Source: Campylobacterota bacterium (GTDB lineage: Bacteria; Campylobacterota; Campylobacteria; Campylobacterales; Sulfurovaceae). From it: a stretch of DNA of 9,903 nucleotides. Position 1 is the first letter of the stretch. Every line of letters starts with the position of its first letter. The stretch lies in assembly GCA_013153825.1 (NCBI GenBank), contig JAADDP010000138.1:1-9903 (forward strand). The letters run 5' to 3'. The translations under genes and the position numbers were made by a program. Below the pieces are notes generated by a model. The model worked only from the letters and a program-made list of their open reading frames with translations, was not told the origin of the DNA and ran no database searches. Shown here in pieces: positions 5,849 to 9,903 of the stretch.

Positions 5849-6442
5849 ATGTTAAGAGTAAAGATTTGTGGAATAACTAACTATGCTGATGCGATGGCAT
5901 CTATTAGTGCCGGTGCAGATGCTTTGGGATTTGTATTCTATAAGAGTTCTCCGAGATACATCAGCCCCAGTGATGCTAAAAAGATTATAGATAGACTTCC
6001 CCCATTTATTGGACGGGTTGGACTCTTTGTAAATGAGGGGGAGGATACAATAAACACAATAAGTAAGTATTGTAATTTAACTGTGAGTCAGATACATTTT
6101 GATGTTGATGAGGAGTCTCTAGACCATTTGAATGTTAGGGCTCTGCCTGTTGTTAGAGTAAAAGAGCCTAAAGATATCCTAAAATATAAGAATAGATATA
6201 GATTGGTAGATGTCTTTTCAGAAGAGTATGGAGGCACAGGGGAGAGGCTAAATCTCGACTGGTTTAAAGGTATTGACTGCTCTAAGATTATACTTGCCGG
6301 TGGATTGACACCAGAAAATGTGAAAGAGGTTAGGAGATATAACTTTTTTGGTGTAGATGTTAGTTCTGGAGTGGAGAAGATAAAGGGGAGAAAAGATCAC
6401 CTGAAGGTTAAGCAGTTTATTAGAAATGCAAAAGCTCTATAG
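5849..6442 (+). CDS. trpF: Phosphoribosylanthranilate isomerase
   Basis: Catalyses the Amadori rearrangement of N-(5-phosphoribosyl)anthranilate in tryptophan synthesis. The 197-aa length is normal for monofunctional TrpF. The general base Cys7 lies in KICGIT (5-10) and the general acid is probably Asp121 in LVDV. GGTG (128-131), LAGGLTPENV (149-158) and VDVSSGVE (169-176) are the phosphate-binding signatures. The usual QLHG segment reads QIHFDVDE (81-88), a local departure. AAGG (5835-5838), in the end of rpe, is 10 nt before the ATG. The gene's end overlaps the exonuclease start by 17 nt. It sits with rpe and not with other trp genes; both encode ribulose-phosphate-binding-type barrels. No trp attenuator or operator is visible in front of it. 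Confidence 0.96.
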   Translation: MLRVKICGITNYADAMASISAGADALGFVFYKSSPRYISPSDAKKIIDRLPPFIGRVGLFVNEGEDTINTISKYCNLTVSQIHFDVDEESLDHLNVRALPVVRVKEPKDILKYKNRYRLVDVFSEEYGGTGERLNLDWFKGIDCSKIILAGGLTPENVKEVRRYNFFGVDVSSGVEKIKGRKDHLKVKQFIRNAKAL

Positions 6443-7169
6443 AGATTTAACAGATAGTTTTAGAAGAGGTAGAGGAGCTATCTCTCCTCTCACCTTTAAA
6501 AGAGTAACATCTCGATTGAATCATGAGAGTGAAGTGGCACTTATGTTGCTTCAAGCTTCCGGCTATCCAATAGAGGAGAGTGGGGATATATATATACTTA
6601 AGACATACTCAACAGATTATAGAAATCAGAAGTTTTGCATCGTTGATATAGAGACGAATGGGAGTAAACCAGATAACTCTCAAGTTATTGAGATTGGTGC
6701 AGTTATGCTTCAAAATGGTAGAATTATAGATAGATTTGAGAGTCTCATAAGATGCGATTATGTTCCAGACTATATAACGAAAATTACGGGTATTACGACC
6801 GATATATTGAGAGATGCACCAACAGATAGAGATGTCTTTCAGAAGTTTAGACTCTTTTTAGAAGATTCCATATTTGTAGCTCATAATGTCAATTTCGATT
6901 TTAATTTCCTAGATAGCTCATTTCAGAAGTTCGGGTTAGGCTCAATAGGAAATTTCAATATATGCTCTATAAAGTTGGCTAAAAAGACTATAGAGGCTGA
7001 GAGATATGGACTAGCACACTTAAATAATCTTTTAAACCTAGGTGTAGATACTCACCATAGAGCCTACAGTGATGCTCTTACAACGGCAAAACTATTAAAA
7101 ATAATTTTAAAAAAAATTCCAGAGGATATAGAGACGGCTGATGAGCTGGTTAGATTCTCTTTAACTTAA
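6426..7169 (+). CDS. DnaQ-like DEDDh 3'-5' exonuclease
   Basis: A 247-aa protein with a DnaQ/RNase T-type exonuclease domain, likely a proofreading (epsilon-like) or DNA-repair/RNA-trimming nuclease. The DEDDh set is complete: Asp74 and Glu76 in VDIET (73-77), Asp158 in AHNVNFD (152-158), and His211 with Asp216 in HHRAYSD (210-216). The catalytic domain covers about 68-232. The first 65 residues are an extra N-terminal segment, basic at 12-30 and with SHAPED-like helix and strand character rather than a known domain (GYPIEESGDIYILK, 46-59); I believe related Campylobacterota exonucleases carry a similar extension but cannot check it. The start overlaps trpF by 17 nt in a different frame and has no good SD, so it probably depends on translational coupling. 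It could be annotated dnaQ; a polymerase III role is not proven by sequence. Confidence 0.9.
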   Translation: MQKLYRDLTDSFRRGRGAISPLTFKRVTSRLNHESEVALMLLQASGYPIEESGDIYILKTYSTDYRNQKFCIVDIETNGSKPDNSQVIEIGAVMLQNGRIIDRFESLIRCDYVPDYITKITGITTDILRDAPTDRDVFQKFRLFLEDSIFVAHNVNFDFNFLDSSFQKFGLGSIGNFNICSIKLAKKTIEAERYGLAHLNNLLNLGVDTHHRAYSDALTTAKLLKIILKKIPEDIETADELVRFSLT

Positions 7170-7223
7170 ATCTAATTTAATCATTCAAAAAACAAAATCT
7201 AAATAGCTTTAATATAAAGTTGT

Positions 7224-7229
7224 TATAAT
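7224..7229 (+). promoter_or_regulatory. -10 box for the SPOR lipoprotein gene
   Basis: TATAAT at 7224-7229, 30 nt before the ATG at 7259, would start transcription near 7236 and leave a short leader containing the strong SD. No -35 is apparent. It supports an independent transcript for the SPOR gene, although read-through from the rpe operon is not excluded because no terminator is seen at 7170-7223. Confidence 0.5.
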
Positions 7230-7258
7230 GGTGGAAAAACTCATTGGAGGAGAAATAC

Positions 7259-8329
7259 ATGAGATATAGAGGTATTGTACTCTCTACTGCACTAATAGCA
7301 CTATTTAACTATGGGTGTGTAAAGCCTACAGATAGTAGAGGTGTTAATCAGAAGGAGCAGAGTTCAGATGGGGGTCAGGTCTATAATGAGCAACCAACTC
7401 AAGTTTCATATGATGAGGCTACGACGACAATAAGTCAGACTCAACAGGATAATATATATCCGGAATCATCAACAACGGAGAGTAGTTATCAGACTCAAAC
7501 AACATCTCAAAGTGGTGATGTATATGGAGCAGATAGTATATATTCACAAAGTGGAAGTTCAACATCACAATATGGGAGTGGTGGAGATATATATAGTGGA
7601 GGAGCTGGTAGTAATACCTATGGGGGTAGCTCTTCTAGTGGATATGGCAGTAGCGATGATCCATATGCTCAATCTAGTGGAGGAGCTGGAGATACCTATG
7701 GTGCTGTTGATGATCCATACTCTGCTACACCATCAAGTAGATACTCTACAAATACCCCATATAGCTCTTCTGGAAGCTCCTCTTATGGCAGTGGCTCATC
7801 CTCATCTGGAGTTCAACTCCAAGTTGCAGCCTTTAAAGAGTATCCAGCAGCTGAGGAGTTTAAAAGAAACTTATCTATACCACCTCAATATAGTTCATAT
7901 ATTCAGAGAGGTTCAGTCAATAAGGTGATAATTACTGGTATTCCATCTAGAGCTAAAGCTAAAGAGTTGGCAAATAGACAGTTCCCAGGTGCATTTATTG
8001 TAAGTGGTTCTCAACCAAGTGTCTCATCATACTCAAGCTCCAGTAGCTATGGTGGAGGTCAATCCTCATATAGTGGTAATCCTTCAGCAAATTTAAATAG
8101 TGGAATAGGTGTTCAGGTTGGAGCATTTTCTAGTAAGGAGAAGGCTAGAGCCATGGCTCAGGAGAAGGCAAAAGGTAAATATACGGCTGTAGTGAAGACT
8201 GCAACTGCTGGGGGAAGAACCATATATAAGGCGATTATATTAGGCTTTAAGGATAGGGCATCGGCTAAAAGAGCTATAGATGCTGGAGAGTTTGGTAGTG
8301 CATTTGTTGTAAGTGGAATATACCCTTAA
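7259..8329 (+). CDS. Probable lipoprotein with two SPOR peptidoglycan-binding domains
   Basis: A 356-aa envelope protein. The ATG at 7259 is chosen because GGAGGAG (7246-7252) lies just upstream; a longer reading from TTG 7244 would bury this SD. Residues 1-19 form a signal peptide (basic start, hydrophobic core) ending in NYGC, so Cys20 may be lipidated, although Asn at -3 is a poor lipobox match. Residues 21-183 are low complexity, rich in Ser, Gly, Tyr, Thr and Gln with repeated SSGGAG, DDPY and DIY units. SPOR domain 1 covers 184-250 and SPOR domain 2 covers 284-353; both begin VQ(L)QVA/GAF and end AFxVSG. A second Ser/Tyr/Gly linker (251-280) separates them. SPOR domains bind glycan strands stripped of stem peptides, often at division sites. 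Unlike RlpA there is no DPBB catalytic domain. Confidence 0.86.
   Translation: MRYRGIVLSTALIALFNYGCVKPTDSRGVNQKEQSSDGGQVYNEQPTQVSYDEATTTISQTQQDNIYPESSTTESSYQTQTTSQSGDVYGADSIYSQSGSSTSQYGSGGDIYSGGAGSNTYGGSSSSGYGSSDDPYAQSSGGAGDTYGAVDDPYSATPSSRYSTNTPYSSSGSSSYGSGSSSSGVQLQVAAFKEYPAAEEFKRNLSIPPQYSSYIQRGSVNKVIITGIPSRAKAKELANRQFPGAFIVSGSQPSVSSYSSSSSYGGGQSSYSGNPSANLNSGIGVQVGAFSSKEKARAMAQEKAKGKYTAVVKTATAGGRTIYKAIILGFKDRASAKRAIDAGEFGSAFVVSGIYP
7595..7719 (+). repeat. In-frame direct repeats in the SPOR protein linker
   Basis: AGTGGAGGAGCTGG occurs at 7595-7608 and again at 7676-7689, 81 nt (27 codons) apart, each followed shortly by ATACCTATGG. GATGATCCATA occurs at 7655-7665 and 7709-7719, 54 nt apart. 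All copies are in the same reading frame and encode the SGGAG...TYG and DDPY units. This suggests that the linker grew by internal duplication. Confidence 0.6.
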
Positions 8330-8361
8330 TGGTATATATAGCCTATTAAAATCTATATATA
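8318..8361. terminator. Overlapping AT-rich hairpins between convergent genes
   Basis: Two alternative inverted repeats share bases. ATATACC (8318-8324) pairs with GGTATAT (8331-8337) around the SPOR stop codon, with a 6-nt loop. TATATATAG (8333-8341) pairs with CTATATATA (8353-8361) with an 11-nt loop and reaches into the last codons of the barrel gene. Only 16 nt separate the two convergent genes, so a bidirectional terminator is plausible. Neither stem has a clean U-tract, which keeps confidence low. Confidence 0.35.
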
Positions 8362-9194
8362 AAGTCGAAAGAGAGATTCTCTACCTCAACACCACTATTG
8401 TCTATAGGTATCTCTTTCGCTTTATGGTAGCCATATCTCATATGTATTGATAAATTTTTAGCAATACTATATCCAGCTCCGACTATATAACTCTCTTTAA
8501 ATTCCATGGAGTGGTGCTGAACATTGAACCCATCTTTCATCACTGAAAATGCTCTCTTTCCAAAATATGCTCCACCACCTAAGTGGATACCTCTATAGTG
8601 TGAGTGCAGTTTTATACCATATGTGAAGTAGTCCCCATCTGCATTTTTGCTAAATCCACTCCTACCTCTATCATCTAAATGTATATATTTTCCGATAAGA
8701 GCTGTATCGATAGCTCCTCTGAAACTATATTTGAGGTCACTTTGATAGACATTAAATTTTCTATATCTACTCATATACTCAATTATGGAAAATCCCCCTT
8801 TGGAGTAACCTATACCAAATATATTACCACCATCGACATCCTCCATTAAGTTGTCATCTATAGTGGCATATAGCAGTGTCAACCTCTCTCTATTATCAAT
8901 CTTGTATTGATACTTAATTGTATATTTCTTAACAGCCAAATCTTTTGGAACCATATTGGTTGTATCTGTATATGTGGCCTCATAGTAAAACTGTATATGG
9001 TCTCTTATCCCCTCTCTATCAATCTCAGCTCCATATCTATAGCCACTATCTTTCTTTTTTGAATTTTTAAAATCTAGAAGTTCATAGTTTAATTTAATAT
9101 TAGCACTCCCCTCATGTGAATGTCTCTCATCCTCTTTTGAGTATATATTTTGGCATATTAGAGGTATCACTATTACTATGTGTAATTTTTTCAT
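8346..9194 (-). CDS. Probable outer-membrane beta-barrel protein
   Basis: A 282-aa exported protein I do not recognise as a named family. Residues 1-19 look like a signal peptide (MKK start, hydrophobic 5-15, likely cut near YS/KE). The mature N-terminus has a charged, His-containing patch (KEDERHSHEG, 20-29). The rest alternates polar and aromatic/hydrophobic residues in strand-sized runs separated by turn-like Asp/Gly/Asn segments, and the protein ends in LSFDFIYRF with a C-terminal Phe, the signal recognised by the BAM machinery. These traits support a monomeric barrel of perhaps 10-12 strands (inference). AAGGGA (9198-9203) lies 3 nt before the ATG. The gene converges on the SPOR lipoprotein gene and diverges from the RNase H-like gene. 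A porin or a sensor-type barrel cannot be told apart. Confidence 0.7.
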   Translation of the reverse strand: MKKLHIVIVIPLICQNIYSKEDERHSHEGSANIKLNYELLDFKNSKKKDSGYRYGAEIDREGIRDHIQFYYEATYTDTTNMVPKDLAVKKYTIKYQYKIDNRERLTLLYATIDDNLMEDVDGGNIFGIGYSKGGFSIIEYMSRYRKFNVYQSDLKYSFRGAIDTALIGKYIHLDDRGRSGFSKNADGDYFTYGIKLHSHYRGIHLGGGAYFGKRAFSVMKDGFNVQHHSMEFKESYIVGAGYSIAKNLSIHMRYGYHKAKEIPIDNSGVEVENLSFDFIYRF

Positions 9195-9211
9195 ATTTCC
9201 CTTTTTATGGA

Positions 9212-9217
9212 ATTATA
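9212..9217 (-). promoter_or_regulatory. -10 box for the beta-barrel gene
   Basis: On the minus strand TATAAT (9212-9217) lies 17 nt upstream of the ATG at 9194. The start would fall near 9205, leaving a very short leader that just includes the AAGGGA SD. The match is perfect, but the spacing is tight, so it may not be the real promoter. Confidence 0.4.
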
Positions 9218-9265
9218 GCAGAGATTTAAAGAGATTGAAATAATTGGGTATTAAGAATGTTAAAG

Positions 9266-9271
9266 TATAAT
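9266..9271 (+). promoter_or_regulatory. -10 box for the RNase H-like gene
   Basis: TATAAT at 9266-9271 lies 36 nt before the ATG at 9308, with an expected start near 9278. TTGGGT at 9244-9249 with 16-bp spacing is a partial -35 (TTG matches). Together with the -10 at 9212-9217 it forms a third divergent promoter pair in the window. Confidence 0.5.
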
Positions 9272-9307
9272 CTTTGCTTAATATAAAATTAATAATTGAG
9301 GTTTAAA

Positions 9308-9895
9308 ATGACACCACCAAAAAGAGAAATAATATATGTAGATGCTGAAGGGGATAAGGAGAATGGCTATAAGATATCGCTCTACCATATGAATACGAAT
9401 GAGAAGCAGAATATGGAATTGAGAGGGGTAAATGATATGGCTGAGGCTGAAAAGTATGCCGTATATTATGCTATGTTCTACATTAAAAGAAATGGTTATG
9501 ATAACTCAATTATTCTATCCGACAGTAAAAGTGCGATTAATGATTTAATATTGGACTTTCTATCTAAAGAGTTGAATGTTAAAATGAGTTGGGTTCCTAG
9601 TGAGATAAATGATATTGCCCATAAGGGGTGTAACCTCTCGGCTACTAAAAATAAAGAGTTTGATATATTAAAAATATTTATAAGGCTATCTAAAAAGTCA
9701 TATATTAAAGAGCTACAGAGTGACTTTATAGCTGAGACAGAGAAGCTTAAGGTTAAGAAAGCCTATATAAAAGAGTTGAAAAATAGCCTTATAGAAGAGA
9801 TTGAGAAGTTAAAGGAGGAGAAGGAGAGACTAAAAGCTAAGATTAAAAATCAGGCTGTTCAGATAAAGAAGTTACAAGATAAGGAGATGAATTAG
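9308..9895 (+). CDS. RNase H-fold protein with C-terminal coiled coil
   Basis: A 195-aa protein in two parts. Residues 7-115 look like an RNase HI/RVT_3-type domain: Asp12 in IYVDAEGD, Glu48 in AEKYAVYYAM, Asp72 in ILSDSKSAI, then SWVPSEIN (94-101). The fourth acidic position falls at AH (104-105), so His replaces Asp as in many RVT_3 proteins. Residues about 125-192 are highly charged and heptad-like, a probable coiled coil, with a 21-residue unit repeated in tandem (131-151 and 152-172, both containing YIKEL and EKLK). The start is ATG 9308, with GAGG (9298-9301) 6 nt upstream; a longer reading from TTG 9296 overlaps the SD. RNA-DNA hybrid cleavage is plausible but unproven. The coiled coil may oligomerise the protein or recruit a partner. 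No function is assigned by context. Confidence 0.75.
   Translation: MTPPKREIIYVDAEGDKENGYKISLYHMNTNEKQNMELRGVNDMAEAEKYAVYYAMFYIKRNGYDNSIILSDSKSAINDLILDFLSKELNVKMSWVPSEINDIAHKGCNLSATKNKEFDILKIFIRLSKKSYIKELQSDFIAETEKLKVKKAYIKELKNSLIEEIEKLKEEKERLKAKIKNQAVQIKKLQDKEMN
9698..9823 (+). repeat. Tandem 63-bp duplication encoding coiled-coil heptads
   Basis: Positions 9698-9760 and 9761-9823 encode two similar 21-residue units, each exactly three heptads: SYIKELQSDF... and AYIKELKNSL.... Similarity is clearer in protein than in DNA, so the duplication is old or maintained by selection on the heptad pattern. Confidence 0.55.
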
Positions 9896-9903
9896 ATAGA
9901 AAA

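Noticed and set aside
7170..7223. Terminator after the exonuclease gene
   Set aside because: No stable stem followed by a T-run could be found in this short AT-rich gap.
7512..7928. 138-aa ORF inside the SPOR gene in another frame
   Set aside because: It is a shadow of the low-complexity linker. The Met/Val/His-rich repeats follow from the repeated codons of the real frame, and no SD or domain is present.
9881..9903. AAGGAG followed by ATG at the right edge as the start of another gene
   Set aside because: The ATG is in frame with the RNase H-like gene and is followed by its stop one codon later. No other start codon is visible before the window ends.

Overview
The window looks like chromosomal DNA of a low-GC member of the Campylobacterota (Epsilonproteobacteria). 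The evidence is a short futalosine-pathway MqnA of the Campylobacter/Helicobacter type, a shikimate kinase resembling Campylobacter AroK, strong use of AGA and ATA codons, and TATAAT-type -10 boxes mostly without a recognisable -35. This is an inference from family resemblance; the genus cannot be fixed from the sequence.

Layout. Positions 1-147 hold a near-perfect sigma-70 promoter (TTGACA, 17 bp, TAGAAT) firing leftwards out of the window into a leader with a 5' stem-loop; it probably drives a stable-RNA or other highly expressed operon just outside. Positions 148-2575 are a tight minus-strand operon moaD-moaE-moeA-aroK: three late molybdenum cofactor genes plus shikimate kinase. An 82-bp divergent promoter region separates it from mqnA (2658-3299, +), whose 3' end overlaps by 24 bp the end of a convergent large surface protein gene (3276-5045, -). 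That protein has a signal peptide, LamG domain, CshA-type repeat, Pro/Thr linker, SdrD B-like domain and a C-terminal hydrophobic anchor. After a second divergent AT-rich promoter region comes a plus-strand operon (5203-7169): rpe, trpF and a DEDDh 3'-5' exonuclease. A separate plus-strand gene (7259-8329) encodes a probable lipoprotein with a low-complexity Ser/Gly/Tyr linker and two SPOR domains. It converges on a probable outer-membrane beta-barrel gene (8346-9194, -). A third divergent region leads to 9308-9895 (+), an RNase H-fold protein fused to a C-terminal coiled coil.

How the genes fit together. AroK feeds chorismate synthesis, MqnA withdraws chorismate for menaquinone, and TrpF acts in the tryptophan branch. 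Moco genes and menaquinone both serve anaerobic respiration. The three envelope genes (surface adhesin-like protein, SPOR lipoprotein, beta-barrel) are scattered between the metabolic operons rather than forming one system.

Most of the window is ordinary housekeeping. There is no CRISPR array, transposase, integrase, tRNA or rRNA gene in it. The items most worth a second look are the RNase H-coiled-coil fusion with an internal 21-residue duplication, the architecture and tail of the surface protein, the DPBB-less double-SPOR lipoprotein, the outward stable-RNA-like promoter, and the moaE Shine-Dalgarno built from the codons of MoaD's essential Gly-Gly tail.
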